Shown: positions 41,526-50,931, counted from the first letter of the stretch. The stretch: 64,000 nucleotides of DNA from Acidobacteriaceae bacterium (GCA_025360645.1 JANYBT010000044.1:24934-88933), one strand, 5' to 3'. Notes: a model not told the origin generated them from the sequence alone. A program made the numbers and translations.

Positions 41526-41909
41526 CGGTTGGGTGTTTCGAGGTCAGTGGTTTTTAGCGGTCGTGTTTTAGCGTTCAGTGACGGAGCAAGCCGGGAACGG
41601 TGGGCCTTCCGATGTGGGGAGGGACGAGGCGGGGCGGAACGCGGGATTGCAAGCCTGGCGGCAAAATTGGAGTATCATCTGCACCTGTTGCGGGATTTGA
41701 CTCGAGGAGCACAGGCAGAGCCGGCTGGGGCGTACGGGGCGCAGAGCTTGCGAATCGAAGCCAGCGGTGCATTGAAATGAAAATCCTGGGAAATCAAACT
41801 CATGGGATAGCAAACCAGTTCGGAGCAAACTTGGGGAAGCAAACTTGCCAAACCATGCTGGTTTGAAGTAAGAACAACAACGAGTTGCCAAACAGAAACT
41901 GAGGAAACA
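41526..41909. other. Non-coding gap (384 bp) between dprA and topA
   Basis: No supported gene. TAGCG recurs several times just after dprA (41523-41575), and TTGCAA ... TATCAT around 41648-41680 could be part of the topA promoter with a poor spacer. Short open frames on both strands look like shadows. Confidence 0.5.
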
Positions 41910-44453
41910 TTGTCTAAAGGCTTAGTGATTGTCGAATCGCCGGCCAAGGCGAAGACCATCCAGAAGTATCTGGGGAAGGATTTCATTGTGGAGGCCTCCA
42001 TCGGCCACGTGAAAGATCTGCCCAAGAGCACGCTGGGTGTGGACGTGAACAACGATTTTCAAACCGATTACGTAATTATTCCGGGCAAAGAGGCGGTCAT
42101 GGCCAAGCTGAAGAGACTGGCGAAGACGGCCGACATGATCTATCTTGCGCCTGATCCGGATCGAGAAGGCGAAGCTATCGCCGCGCACCTGGCAGAGGAA
42201 CTGGGCGGCGAAGCCATGAATGCGAAGGCCAAGCCGAAAGCGAAAGCCAAGGCCAAATCCAAATCGAAAAAGAAAAAAGGTGACGCAGAAGCGGCTCCCG
42301 TGGAAGCGGTTCCCGACGAAAATGCCGTCGCGGCCTTTCCCCGTATCCGCCGGGTCACGTTCAACGAAATCACGCAGAAGGCAGTGCGGGCGGCGTTTGA
42401 ACATCCGCGCGACATTGACCGCGATCTGGTGGACGCGCAGCAGACCCGGCGGGTGCTGGACCGTCTGGTGGGCTACCAGGTGTCGCCGCTGTTGTGGGAC
42501 AAAGTGCGTCGAGGATTGTCGGCGGGGCGGGTGCAAACGGTGGCGCTGCGGCTGATTGTGGAACGCGAGCGCGAGGTCAAGGCTTTCCAGAAAGTGGAAT
42601 ACTGGACCATCGACGCGGAGTTATTGGGCGGCACGCCGCCCCCGTTTGCAGCGCGTTTTCTGGGCAAGGGAGAAGAGAAGGTCGAGATCCACAATAGCGA
42701 GGAAGCGGAGAAATTGCGGGCCGCGATGGAAGCTGCCGAGTGGGTGGTGCGCTCGGTGGACAAGAAGGAACGCCGCCGCAATGCCGCTCCGCCGTTCACC
42801 ACCAGCAAGCTGCAGCAGGACTCGTCGCGCAAACTGCGTTTCAGCGTGAAGCGCACCATGGTGATCGCACAGCGGTTGTACGAAGGCATCGAATTGGGCG
42901 AAGAAGGATCGGTCGGCCTGATTACCTACATGCGCACTGATTCGAACCAGGTTTCAGCCGACGCGCTGCAGGAAGTGCGGGAGTATATCGGCGGGGAATA
43001 CGGGACGAAATACCTGCCGGGCTCGCCCAACGCCTACAAGGAAAAGAAGGCGGCGCAAGCGGCGCACGAAGCCATTCGTCCGACCGCGGCGGCGCGTCAC
43101 CCGGAGCTGGTCAAGCCCTATCTGAAAGAAGACGAGTACAAAGTTTACAAGCTGATTTGGCAGCGTTTTGTGGCCTCGCAGATGAACCCCGCGGTGTTTG
43201 ACCAAACCACGGTGGACATTCAGGCCAAAAATGGGGACGAGACCTTCCGGTTCCGAGTGACGGGATCGGTGATGAAGTTCGACGGCTTCCTGAAAGTGTA
43301 TGAGGAGTCGAAAGAGGGCAAGGACGAAGAAGACGAGGAACTGAAGCACCCACTGCCGCCCCTGGAAGCGGGACAGAAGCTGACGTTGCAGGCATTGACG
43401 GCGGAGCAGCATTTCACCGAGCCGCCGCCACGATTCAACGAAGCATCGCTGGTGAAGGAGTTGGAAGAAAGCGGGATTGGGCGGCCTTCCACCTATTCGG
43501 CGATTCTGAGCACGATTCTGGAACGGCAATACGTGCTCAAAGTTGAAGGCAGATTTGCGCCCACCGAGATCGGATTTGTGGTGACCGACCTGCTGGTGGA
43601 GAACTTTGCCGATATCTTCGACGTGAAATATACGGCGCGGCTGGAAGAAGAGCTGGATGAGATTGAAGAAGGCAAGCAGAAGTGGACCGACGCGCTGGCG
43701 GAGTTTTATGAAAAATTTCTGAAGGACCTGAACTATGCGCAGACCCACATGGAAAACATCAAGCGCATGGAAAAGCCGACCGACGAGAAATGCGAACGGT
43801 GCGGCGCCCCGCTGATCATCAAGTGGGGGAAGCACGGCTCGTTTTACGCGTGCAGCACCTACGACAAGAAAAACAAAGAGAGTTGCACCTTCACCAAAGA
43901 AAATCCGATCAACCTGTCCGACCTGGACACGACGGACGTGGCGGAGACCAAGGAAGAGTTTTGCGACAATTGCGGGCGGGTGATGGTGCTGAAGCGCGGG
44001 CGCTTCGGGCAGTTCATGGCGTGCACCCTGTATCCGGATTGCAAGACCACAAGGCAGCTCGATCAGGGGCAACGAGTCCCGGACATTCCGCTGGAGGAAA
44101 AATGTCCTCAATGCGGGCGCAACCTGCTGATCAAGCACGGCCGGTTCGGCGAGTTCACTACATGCAGCGGTTACCCGGAATGCAAGTACGTGAAGCCCAA
44201 TTACATTGGAGTAAAGTGTCCGGAGTGCAAGACCGGCGATCTGGTGCAGAAGAAGGCGCGGACTGGCAGCGTGTTCTATAGTTGCCTCACCTACCCGGAG
44301 TGCAAGTTTGCGTCTTCGAACAAACCGATTGCCGAGAAGTGTCCGGAATGCGGCAGCGAGTATTTGGTGGAGAAGAATTTGAAGGCGGGGCCGGTAATTG
44401 CGTGTCCGAACAAAGCGTGCGACTACGAGCGGGCGATGCCGGCGAGCGCATAG
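41910..44453 (+). CDS. topA: DNA topoisomerase I
   Basis: 847 residues from TTG 41910, with GAGGAAA at 41901-41907. The TOPRIM domain begins LVIVESPAKAKTIQKYLGKD and contains DPDREGEAIAAHLAEEL. A 40-residue Lys/Ala/Glu-rich insert (about 101-141) then interrupts the domain before FPRIRRVTFNEIT. The catalytic tyrosine is in GLITYMRTDSNQVS. The C-terminus carries five zinc-ribbon units with CxxC pairs (CERCGAPL, CDNCGRVM, CPQCGRNL, CPECKTGD, CPECGSEY). It relaxes negative supercoils. The insert and the number of ribbons are above the norm. Confidence 0.96.
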   Translation: MSKGLVIVESPAKAKTIQKYLGKDFIVEASIGHVKDLPKSTLGVDVNNDFQTDYVIIPGKEAVMAKLKRLAKTADMIYLAPDPDREGEAIAAHLAEELGGEAMNAKAKPKAKAKAKSKSKKKKGDAEAAPVEAVPDENAVAAFPRIRRVTFNEITQKAVRAAFEHPRDIDRDLVDAQQTRRVLDRLVGYQVSPLLWDKVRRGLSAGRVQTVALRLIVEREREVKAFQKVEYWTIDAELLGGTPPPFAARFLGKGEEKVEIHNSEEAEKLRAAMEAAEWVVRSVDKKERRRNAAPPFTTSKLQQDSSRKLRFSVKRTMVIAQRLYEGIELGEEGSVGLITYMRTDSNQVSADALQEVREYIGGEYGTKYLPGSPNAYKEKKAAQAAHEAIRPTAAARHPELVKPYLKEDEYKVYKLIWQRFVASQMNPAVFDQTTVDIQAKNGDETFRFRVTGSVMKFDGFLKVYEESKEGKDEEDEELKHPLPPLEAGQKLTLQALTAEQHFTEPPPRFNEASLVKELEESGIGRPSTYSAILSTILERQYVLKVEGRFAPTEIGFVVTDLLVENFADIFDVKYTARLEEELDEIEEGKQKWTDALAEFYEKFLKDLNYAQTHMENIKRMEKPTDEKCERCGAPLIIKWGKHGSFYACSTYDKKNKESCTFTKENPINLSDLDTTDVAETKEEFCDNCGRVMVLKRGRFGQFMACTLYPDCKTTRQLDQGQRVPDIPLEEKCPQCGRNLLIKHGRFGEFTTCSGYPECKYVKPNYIGVKCPECKTGDLVQKKARTGSVFYSCLTYPECKFASSNKPIAEKCPECGSEYLVEKNLKAGPVIACPNKACDYERAMPASA

Positions 44454-44497
44454 AGGGCGGGCCGTTCTGAGCCGTCCGTTTTCGTTTTTTCATCGGG

Positions 44498-44552
44498 GTC
44501 GTCCCAGGGGCGCCGGCGCTCGAAGGGTGGAGCGCAGGGGCCGGGGGACGAC
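44498..44552. other. Structured GC-rich inverted repeat upstream of the 153-residue protein gene
   Basis: The outer stem GTCGTCCC/GGGACGAC encloses an inner hairpin GCGCTC-GAAGGGTG-GAGCGC (44516-44535). It is not followed by a T-run. It could be part of a structured leader for the gene at 44600 or a processing signal after topA. Confidence 0.4.
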
Positions 44553-44599
44553 GACCGTTCCAGTGCAAGTCAAACATTCAACCGACAATAGGAGATTTC

Positions 44600-45061
44600 A
44601 TGGCACACAAGGCAACCGCACACGATGGGGAATTGATTCTGAAGCTGTACGATCTGCGGCGCGAAGCGGAGTTGCGCAAGGCGCGGAGTTACATGGTGGC
44701 AGAGTTTTGGCCGCAGAACGCCGACGACGTGGTCAAGCTGGTCAACTCTTTTCCGGGGCAGGAGAATGCCTGGATGCGCCAGGTGCTCGGGTACTGGGAC
44801 ATTGCCGCATCCCTGGTGCTGCATGGCGCTTTGCATCAGGATTTGTTTCTGGAGCCGGGCTTCAGCGGGGAAATGTTTTTCATTCTGGGCAAAATTTATC
44901 CGCTGCTGAAGGAAACGCGGGGGAAGCTGAACAATGCGCAGTTGCTGGCCAACGTAGAGAAAGTGGCCACCAGCACGAAAGCCTCGCGAAAGCGCCTGGA
45001 ACTATCGGTGGAGAGGGCGGCGGCGCGGAGCAAGGCGCTGGCGAAGAAGCCGGGCAAGTAA
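44600..45061 (+). CDS. Conserved hypothetical protein, helical
   Basis: 153 residues with AGGAGA at 44590-44595. Mostly alpha-helical, no signal peptide or TM segment: LILKLYDLRREAELRKARSY, DVVKLVNSFPGQENAWMRQV, LGYWDIAASLVLHGALHQDL, then a basic C-terminal tail rich in Lys/Arg/Ala (TKASRKRLELSVERAAARSK). I do not recognise the family. It may be co-transcribed with the small membrane protein gene 59 bases downstream. Confidence 0.75.
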   Translation: MAHKATAHDGELILKLYDLRREAELRKARSYMVAEFWPQNADDVVKLVNSFPGQENAWMRQVLGYWDIAASLVLHGALHQDLFLEPGFSGEMFFILGKIYPLLKETRGKLNNAQLLANVEKVATSTKASRKRLELSVERAAARSKALAKKPGK

Positions 45062-45120
45062 TGGCTGGGGCGTCCCGAGCGAGCAAGGCGCGGGCATCTG
45101 GTATCCTGAGAGGTTAGGGA

Positions 45121-45300
45121 ATGACATGGTGGTTTCTAATTGTGGCAGCGAGTGTGGCGGCGGTGATCTGGGTTTCGGTCGCGCTGTACTGGAAGATTCG
45201 TCACCACATGAGCGAGTCGCAGAGCGAGAAAACCACCGCTGAAAGCAGCGGCGAAGGACCCGGAGCGGCGCCTCCGCACAACGGAGCAGATCGCCGGTAG
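45121..45300 (+). CDS. Small single-TM protein (59 residues)
   Basis: ATG 45121 to TAG 45300. It starts MTWWFLIVAASVAAVIWVSV, one clear TM helix, then YWKIRHH and an acidic Ser/Glu/Gly/Pro-rich tail ending GADRR. A GAGAGG/AGGG stretch lies just before the ATG. It fills the space between the helical protein gene and bioY, all on the plus strand. Function unknown. Confidence 0.65.
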   Translation: MTWWFLIVAASVAAVIWVSVALYWKIRHHMSESQSEKTTAESSGEGPGAAPPHNGADRR

Positions 45301-45330
45301 CATGCCGCCAGCCTTGCGCGGGAGGAAGTC

Positions 45331-45912
45331 ATGGCCAGAGTAGCAACGCAGACAGCCGGAGTGATTCAGGGACGGACTGCGGAGTGGGTTCGGCAATCAG
45401 CCATTGTGGTGGGCGCGACATTATTCGTCGCGGTGTGTGCGCGGATCACGGTGCCGCTGCCGTTTACACCGGTGCCGCTGACTTTGCAGAACTTCGCTGT
45501 GCTGGCGGTGGGCATGGCACTGGGATGGAGGCGGGGATTTGCGGCGCTGGCCTTGTATCTGGCCGAAGGCGCGGCCGGGCTGCCGGTATTTAATCCGCTG
45601 GGGCCGGGCGGAGTGGCGCAGTTGCTGGGCCCGACGGGTGGATTTCTGATGGCGTATCCGCTGGTGGCAGCGGCTGCGGGATGGATTTACCAAAGCGGTC
45701 GGGCCGGCTTTCTGCGGGCAGTTTCGGCGGGAGTGGTGGCGGAGGCGGTTTTGTTCGCCGGGGGATTAGGTTGGCTGGCGATGCTGACACACTCGATAGC
45801 GCAGGCGATACGATTGGGTCTTTCCTGGTTCATCTTTGCGGAAGTGATCAAGATCATGATGGCGGCAGGATGGGCGCCGCAGCTGCGGCGTTGGACGGGA
45901 ACACGAGGCTGA
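45331..45912 (+). CDS. bioY: Biotin transporter S component BioY
   Basis: 193 residues with GGGAGG upstream. BioY hallmarks are ARITVPLPFTPVPLTLQNFA and YLAEGAAGLPVFNPLGPGGV, then LLGPTGGFLMAYPLVAA, with six TM helices. BioY binds biotin in the inner membrane and normally joins ECF module proteins BioM/BioN or a shared EcfAAT. No such genes are seen here, so it is a solitary BioY. Confidence 0.94.
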   Translation: MARVATQTAGVIQGRTAEWVRQSAIVVGATLFVAVCARITVPLPFTPVPLTLQNFAVLAVGMALGWRRGFAALALYLAEGAAGLPVFNPLGPGGVAQLLGPTGGFLMAYPLVAAAAGWIYQSGRAGFLRAVSAGVVAEAVLFAGGLGWLAMLTHSIAQAIRLGLSWFIFAEVIKIMMAAGWAPQLRRWTGTRG

Positions 45913-45987
45913 GCAAGCGGCAGGCTCTGCGCTAATTCTTCTTGCAACATTAATTCTTCTTTCAACATTCGGAGTGACGTACATTTC

Positions 45988-46845
45988 ATGAGTAGTTCTG
46001 TTTCCACCCAAACCAGAGAAATCAAGATTGCGCACAGTCCGGATTCGGACGACGCGTTTATGTTTTACGGCCTCGCGACCAACAAGATTCGCGTGCCCGG
46101 GCTGCGTTTTCAGCACACGTTGTGCGACATCGAGACCCTGAACCGGCAAGCGCAGGAAGGCGTGTACGACGTGACGGCAGTGTCGTTTCATGCCTATCCC
46201 TACATCCAGCAGAATTATGCGTTGATGGCCTGCGGGGGCAGCGTGGGGGAGGGCTACGGGCCGATGATTGTGGCGCGCTCGGCGTTGAGCCTCGACGAAA
46301 TCAAGCGGAAACGGATTGCGATTCCGGGCACTTTGACCACGGCGTACCTGACGCTCAAGCTGTTCGCGCCCGAGATCGAGGTCGAGGTGGTGCCGTTTGA
46401 TCAGATTATTCCGCAGGTGCTGGCGGGGAAATTCGAAGCCGGGCTGATTATTCACGAAGGGCAATTGACCTATGCGAATTCGGGACTGCGCCGCATCGTG
46501 GATCTGGGCAAGTGGTGGCAGGAAACGCGGGGCTTGCCGCTGCCGTTGGGAGGCAATGCGATCCGCCGCAGTCTGGGGCCGGAGTTGATGGCGACGGTGA
46601 CGCGAGCGCTGCGTGACAGCATTCAGCATGGCCTGGAGCATCGCGAAGAAGCGTTGCAGTACGCGATGCAGTTTGCGCGCGATCTGGAGCCGCAGATGGC
46701 GGACAAGTTTGTGGGGATGTATGTGAATGAGCGGACGCTCGACTATGGCGCGGATGGGCGGGAAGCAGTCTGCGTGCTGCTGGACCAGGGCTACAAGGCA
46801 GGCTGGATCACGGTGGAGCCGAAAGTGGAGTGGATCGGAATTTAG
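45988..46845 (+). CDS. mqnD: 1,4-dihydroxy-6-naphthoate synthase MqnD (futalosine pathway)
   Basis: 285 residues. The family is recognised by [69 protein letters not shown] and [20 protein letters not shown]; the His in IIHEGQ is the conserved active-site residue. MqnD turns cyclic dehypoxanthinyl futalosine into dihydroxynaphthoate. With mqnA it shows that menaquinone is made by the futalosine route. The 3' end overlaps the convergent hydrolase gene by four bases. Confidence 0.93.
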   Translation: MSSSVSTQTREIKIAHSPDSDDAFMFYGLATNKIRVPGLRFQHTLCDIETLNRQAQEGVYDVTAVSFHAYPYIQQNYALMACGGSVGEGYGPMIVARSALSLDEIKRKRIAIPGTLTTAYLTLKLFAPEIEVEVVPFDQIIPQVLAGKFEAGLIIHEGQLTYANSGLRRIVDLGKWWQETRGLPLPLGGNAIRRSLGPELMATVTRALRDSIQHGLEHREEALQYAMQFARDLEPQMADKFVGMYVNERTLDYGADGREAVCVLLDQGYKAGWITVEPKVEWIGI

Positions 46846-47543
46846 TTAGAGAGGGTGGGCAGGACTTCGCGCAGCCAGGCGGCTTCGCTTTCGCGCAGTT
46901 CTCGGAGGCGGCCTGCGAAGAAGTGGTCGGCGCCTTCGATGAGGACGAGCTGCTTGGGCTCGGGCAGGGAATTCACCAACGTTTCCAGCTTGGTGCGCGG
47001 GCTGAATGGATCGCGGGCGCCGCTGACAAAGAGCTTGGGCTTGGTGCAGGTCTGCAGGAAATCAAAATTGTACGTGCGGTCGTCCACAGGGGCGACGGGA
47101 GTGCCGAGGCCGATCAAGGCTTGCACCCGATGGTCAGGGGCGGAGGCGCGCAGGCCCACAGCGGCGCCGAAGGAAAATCCAGCAAAAATGATGGGGAGGT
47201 GGAACTGGGCGTGGAGCCAGTCGAGTGCGGTGCGGACGTCGTCCACTTCGCCGGGACCGTCGCCGTGCTCGCCTTCACTCAAGCCAGTTCCCCGAAAATT
47301 GAAGCGCAGCACCGGGAAGCCGAAGCCGTTGAGTGCTTTCATGGTGTGGAAGACGACTTTGTTATGCAGCGAGCCGCCGAACAGCGGGTGGGGGTGGCAG
47401 ACCAGCGCGGCGTGGGTGGCGGTAGGCACGCCGGAGTTCAGCAGGGCTTCGAGCCTGCCGGCGGGGCCGTTGAGGAAGAGCGAAGAGATGGAAGAGTTGG
47501 TCAGCTCCACGACATTCAGAATACCGCATGGAGGGAAAGGCAT
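46842..47543 (-). CDS. Alpha/beta hydrolase
   Basis: 233 residues. [20 protein letters not shown] carries the oxyanion-side HPHP motif, [20 protein letters not shown] follows, then nucleophile Ser in [12 protein letters not shown], Asp in [10 protein letters not shown] and His in [11 protein letters not shown]. This is the small dienelactone-hydrolase-like group. Substrate unknown. The exact start is uncertain; GTG 47510 would remove eleven residues. Confidence 0.87.
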   Translation of the reverse strand: MPFPPCGILNVVELTNSSISSLFLNGPAGRLEALLNSGVPTATHAALVCHPHPLFGGSLHNKVVFHTMKALNGFGFPVLRFNFRGTGLSEGEHGDGPGEVDDVRTALDWLHAQFHLPIIFAGFSFGAAVGLRASAPDHRVQALIGLGTPVAPVDDRTYNFDFLQTCTKPKLFVSGARDPFSPRTKLETLVNSLPEPKQLVLIEGADHFFAGRLRELRESEAAWLREVLPTLSN

Positions 47544-47607
47544 TCACCACGAAGGACACAGGGTAAAGCGATTGACCACGGAGGACGCGGGGGACGCTGG
47601 GTAAAGC
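47543..47607 (+). repeat. Interspersed CACGGAGGAC-type repeat, copy 2
   Basis: TTCACCACGAAGGACACAGG-GTAAAGCG is followed by ATTGACCACGGAGGACGCGG-GGGACGCTGGGTAAAGC: two related half-units in tandem. It matches the copy at 27150-27210 on the other strand and lies between the hydrolase and M20 peptidase genes. Confidence 0.7.
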
Positions 47608-47650
47608 ATTGGAACTGACTGCTGCGGCGCTTCTGTGGCATTCTTTCTTC

Positions 47651-48643
47651 ATGGATGTTTTCGCGCTAACCCGGCGGTTGATCGATATCGAGTCCATCTC
47701 TGGTAATGAGGCGGCGGTGGGAGACTGCTTGTGCGCGGAACTAGCGTGGTTGGGTTTTGAGGCGCGGAAGATGCCGGTAGAGGGGACGCGATTCAATGTG
47801 TGGGCGACCTGGCCGGGATTTGCGGAGCCTGCGGTGGTGTTCTCCACCCACATGGACACGGTGCCGCCGTTCATTCAGTCGGGGGAAGATGAGCAGAATA
47901 TTTACGGGCGCGGGGCGTGCGATGCCAAGGGCATCATCGCGGCCCAGATTGCCGCGGCGGTGAGGCTGTGCGAAGCAGGCATCCAGGTGGGATTGTTGTT
48001 TGTAGTGGGCGAGGAGCGCGACTCTCTGGGCGCGAAGGTCGCGAACACGCAGGCGGCCGGCTCGAAGTTCTTGATCAATGGCGAGCCGACGGAGAATCGA
48101 GTGGCGGTTGCATCCAAGGGCGCGCTGCGGGTGGAAGTGACGGCAACGGGAAAGATGGCACATTCGGCGTATCCGGAACTGGGGGAGTCGGCGATTGACA
48201 AACTGGTGGAAGCGCTGCATCGGCTGCGCGCGATGAAGCTGCCGGAGAATGCGGAGGTTGGGCCGTGTACGCTGAACATCGGAGTGATCGAGGGCGGACG
48301 AGCCCCAAACGTGATTCCGGATTTCGCCAAGGCGCAATTGCTGTACCGGCTGGTGGGGCCGGCGGAAGAATTGCGGCGGGAGATTAAGCAGTGCGTGGGG
48401 GCGCTGGCTGAAGTGCAGTTTACGCTGGAGATTCCGTTCATTCGACTGGGCACGTTTGCGGGAATTGCAACCATGACCGCGGCGTTCACCACGGACATTC
48501 CCGCGCTGAGCAATTGGGGAGAACCGATTCTGCTGGGGCCGGGGTCCATCCACGTTGCGCACACGGAAGGGGAGTATGTTGAGAAGGCGCAACTGACGGA
48601 AGCGGTGGAGCTGTACTGCAGGATGGCGCAGTCACTAAGCTAA
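47651..48643 (+). CDS. M20-family metallopeptidase (ArgE/DapE-like deacylase)
   Basis: 330 residues from ATG 47651. Zinc-site motifs: FSTHMDTVPPF, YGRGACDAKGIIAAQIAA and LFVVGEERDSLG; the dimerisation-domain motif is GKMAHSAYPELGESAIDKL, and the last ligand His is in GPGSIHVAHTEGEYV. Such enzymes deacylate N-acetylornithine, N-succinyl-diaminopimelate, N-acetylcitrulline or dipeptides. The length is short for DapE and fits the LysK/ArgE'-type group. The aminotransferase at 54510 could belong to the same pathway, but the genes are not adjacent. Confidence 0.88.
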   Translation: MDVFALTRRLIDIESISGNEAAVGDCLCAELAWLGFEARKMPVEGTRFNVWATWPGFAEPAVVFSTHMDTVPPFIQSGEDEQNIYGRGACDAKGIIAAQIAAAVRLCEAGIQVGLLFVVGEERDSLGAKVANTQAAGSKFLINGEPTENRVAVASKGALRVEVTATGKMAHSAYPELGESAIDKLVEALHRLRAMKLPENAEVGPCTLNIGVIEGGRAPNVIPDFAKAQLLYRLVGPAEELRREIKQCVGALAEVQFTLEIPFIRLGTFAGIATMTAAFTTDIPALSNWGEPILLGPGSIHVAHTEGEYVEKAQLTEAVELYCRMAQSLS

Positions 48644-48733
48644 AAATCTTGAGCTAAAAATCTCGAGCTGAGAATCTCGACCGGAAAATCGAGATAAATA
48701 TCTCGAGCTGAAGATCCTCAACCGAAAATTTGA
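48639..48733. repeat. Seven degenerate 14-bp tandem repeats
   Basis: Units near GCTRAAAATCTCGA run from the stop codon of the M20 peptidase gene to 25 bases before the next gene. Several contain CTCGAG. Units vary by 1-5 bases and two are shortened to 12-13 bp. Confidence 0.85.
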
Positions 48734-48757
48734 GTCGTTTCATCTAAGAATCACCCT

Positions 48758-50878
48758 ATGTCCTCCAATTCGCTTTCGCAGGCTTCTTCTTCGTATCTTC
48801 GTTCCGCAATGCATCAGCCCATCCACTGGTTTGAGTGGGGCGAAGAGGCGTTCGCGGCGGCGAAAAGCGGCAACAAGCCCATCCTGCTGGATATCGGCGC
48901 GGTGTGGTGTCACTGGTGCCACGTGATGGATCGGGAGTCTTATGAAGATCCGGAGTTGGCGGCGATTGTGAACGAGCATTTTGTGGCGGTGAAAGTGGAC
49001 CGCGACGAGCGTCCTGACATTGATGCGCGATACCAGGCGGCGGTGAGCGCGATCTCAGGGCAGGGAGGGTGGCCGCTGACGGGCTTCCTGACTCCCGATG
49101 GGAGGCCTTTTTTTGGCGGGACTTATTTTCCGCCCGACGACCGCTACGGCCGCCGCAGCTTCAAGAAGGTTTTGCTGGCGCTGGCGCAGGCCTACCGCGA
49201 GAAGCCGGACGAAATATTGGAGCAGGCGGCGAGTGTCACCAGTGCGATTGCGCAGGCGGAGACGTTTGCGGGGCGCAGCGGGACAGTGTCGGCGCGCGCG
49301 GTGGACGCCCTTATAAACTCGGCGCGGAAGATGTTCGATCCGCAAAACGGCGGCTTCGGCCATGCGCCGAAATTTCCTCATCCCGCAGCGCTTGATTTGC
49401 TGGCGGACCACTATGCCCGGAGCGGCGACAAAGAAATCGAAAGCATGGTGGTCACCACGCTGGAGCGTATGGCCGAGGGTGGCATGTACGACCATTTGGC
49501 GGGCGGATTCCATCGTTACTCGGTGGATGAGCGCTGGGCGGTGCCGCACTTCGAGAAGATGTCTTACGACAACTCGGAGCTGCTGAAGAACTACGTGCAC
49601 GCGTATCAGGCGACGAACAACGAGTTCTTCAGCTTCATCGCGCGCGACGTCATTCGCTGGATGAATGACTGGCTGACTGCGGGGCCATCGGGCGGCTTTT
49701 ATGCTTCGCAAGATGCGGACTACTCGCTGGATGACGATGGCGACTATTTCACCTGGACCAAAGCGGAAGCGGAGGCGGTGCTGAGTGCCGACGAAGCGGC
49801 GGTAGCTGGTATGTATTTCGGAATCAAGGAAGTGGGCGAGATGCACCACAATCCTGCCAAGAATGTGTTGCATGTGGATGCGAAGGTCGGCGACATTGCT
49901 TCGCGGTTGAAGATGGCGGAGCCGGAAGTAGAAGGACTGCTGGAGAGTGCGGAGTCTAAGATGCTGGCGGCGCGGTTAAAGCGGCCCACGCCCTTCGTGG
50001 ACAAGACCATTTACGCGGGTTGGAATGCGCTGTGCGTCTCGGCTTACCTGGAGGCGGCCAAGGTGCTGTCACTCAATGCGGTTCGCTCGTTCGCACTGTT
50101 ATCGCTGGACCGGCAGTTGGCGGAGGCGTGGCAATCTGAGCGAGGACTGCTGCACGTGATTGCGTATTCTGACCTCGGGGCCAAGCCTCGCGCCATTCCG
50201 GGAGTGCTCGACGACTATGCGTTCTCGGCAATTGCCTGCCTCGATGCCTACGAGGCGACAGGCGAGTTTCGCTACTTTGAATTCGCCAAGGCGATGACCG
50301 ACCTGATGATCGCGAAGTTCTTCGATCCGGTTTCGGGGGGATTCTTCGATACCGAACAGCAGGACGAAGCGTCTGCGCTGGGCGTGCTGGCGACACGGCG
50401 CAAGCCGTTTCAGGATTCGCCGACTCCGGCAGGGAATTCCGCTGCCGCCATAGCGCTGCTGCGGCTGCACGCCTACACCGGGGAGGCTGGGTATCGCGAC
50501 AAAGCGGAAGAAACGCTGGAGGCGATTGCGGGAGTGGTGGAACAGTATGGAATTTTCGCGGCGACCTGGGGCATTGCTGCGCAACACTATTTGCAGCCGC
50601 ACACTCAGGTGGTGGTGGTGGGGACGGACGAGCTTGCCGGTGCGCTCTATGCCGCAGCCGTGGCATCGCTGGACCTAAACAAGGCAGTGATCAAATACGA
50701 GAGCATCGAAGAAAAGTTGCCGCCGGCGTTGGCCGAGAGCATTGGCAATTTGCCAGAATTGAAGTTGGGGAAATCCCTTGCGGTAGTGTGCTCGGGATTC
50801 ACCTGCCAGCCTCCGATTTACGATGCGGAGAGACTGGGGCAGTTTTTGCGGGCCGCCAAGACGGCCGCAGGCAACTGA
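48758..50878 (+). CDS. YyaL-like protein: thioredoxin-fold domain plus glycosidase-like (alpha/alpha)6 barrel
   Basis: 706 residues. The N-terminal thioredoxin-like domain (about 15-165) carries DIGAVWCHWCHVMDRESYED, with CHWCH in place of CxxC, and SGQGGWPLTGFLTPDG. The rest is the six-hairpin glycosidase-like barrel: GGMYDHLAGGFHRYSVDERW, VPHFEKMSYDNSELLKNYVH, FYASQDADYSLDDDGDYFTW, KTIYAGWNALCVSAYLEAAK. This matches the DUF255/spermatogenesis-associated protein 20 family. The biochemical role is not settled. Full length, soluble, no signal peptide. Confidence 0.92.
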   Translation: MSSNSLSQASSSYLRSAMHQPIHWFEWGEEAFAAAKSGNKPILLDIGAVWCHWCHVMDRESYEDPELAAIVNEHFVAVKVDRDERPDIDARYQAAVSAISGQGGWPLTGFLTPDGRPFFGGTYFPPDDRYGRRSFKKVLLALAQAYREKPDEILEQAASVTSAIAQAETFAGRSGTVSARAVDALINSARKMFDPQNGGFGHAPKFPHPAALDLLADHYARSGDKEIESMVVTTLERMAEGGMYDHLAGGFHRYSVDERWAVPHFEKMSYDNSELLKNYVHAYQATNNEFFSFIARDVIRWMNDWLTAGPSGGFYASQDADYSLDDDGDYFTWTKAEAEAVLSADEAAVAGMYFGIKEVGEMHHNPAKNVLHVDAKVGDIASRLKMAEPEVEGLLESAESKMLAARLKRPTPFVDKTIYAGWNALCVSAYLEAAKVLSLNAVRSFALLSLDRQLAEAWQSERGLLHVIAYSDLGAKPRAIPGVLDDYAFSAIACLDAYEATGEFRYFEFAKAMTDLMIAKFFDPVSGGFFDTEQQDEASALGVLATRRKPFQDSPTPAGNSAAAIALLRLHAYTGEAGYRDKAEETLEAIAGVVEQYGIFAATWGIAAQHYLQPHTQVVVVGTDELAGALYAAAVASLDLNKAVIKYESIEEKLPPALAESIGNLPELKLGKSLAVVCSGFTCQPPIYDAERLGQFLRAAKTAAGN

Positions 50879-50931
50879 AGCGGTGGTTCGGTTCGAGGAG
50901 TGGGGGCGCGCCCGTGTGCTACGCTCCGGCG

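Noticed and set aside
42954..44138. 394-residue minus-strand frame antisense to topA
   Set aside because: Composition of Leu/Arg/His/Gln without motifs; topA on the plus strand is complete.
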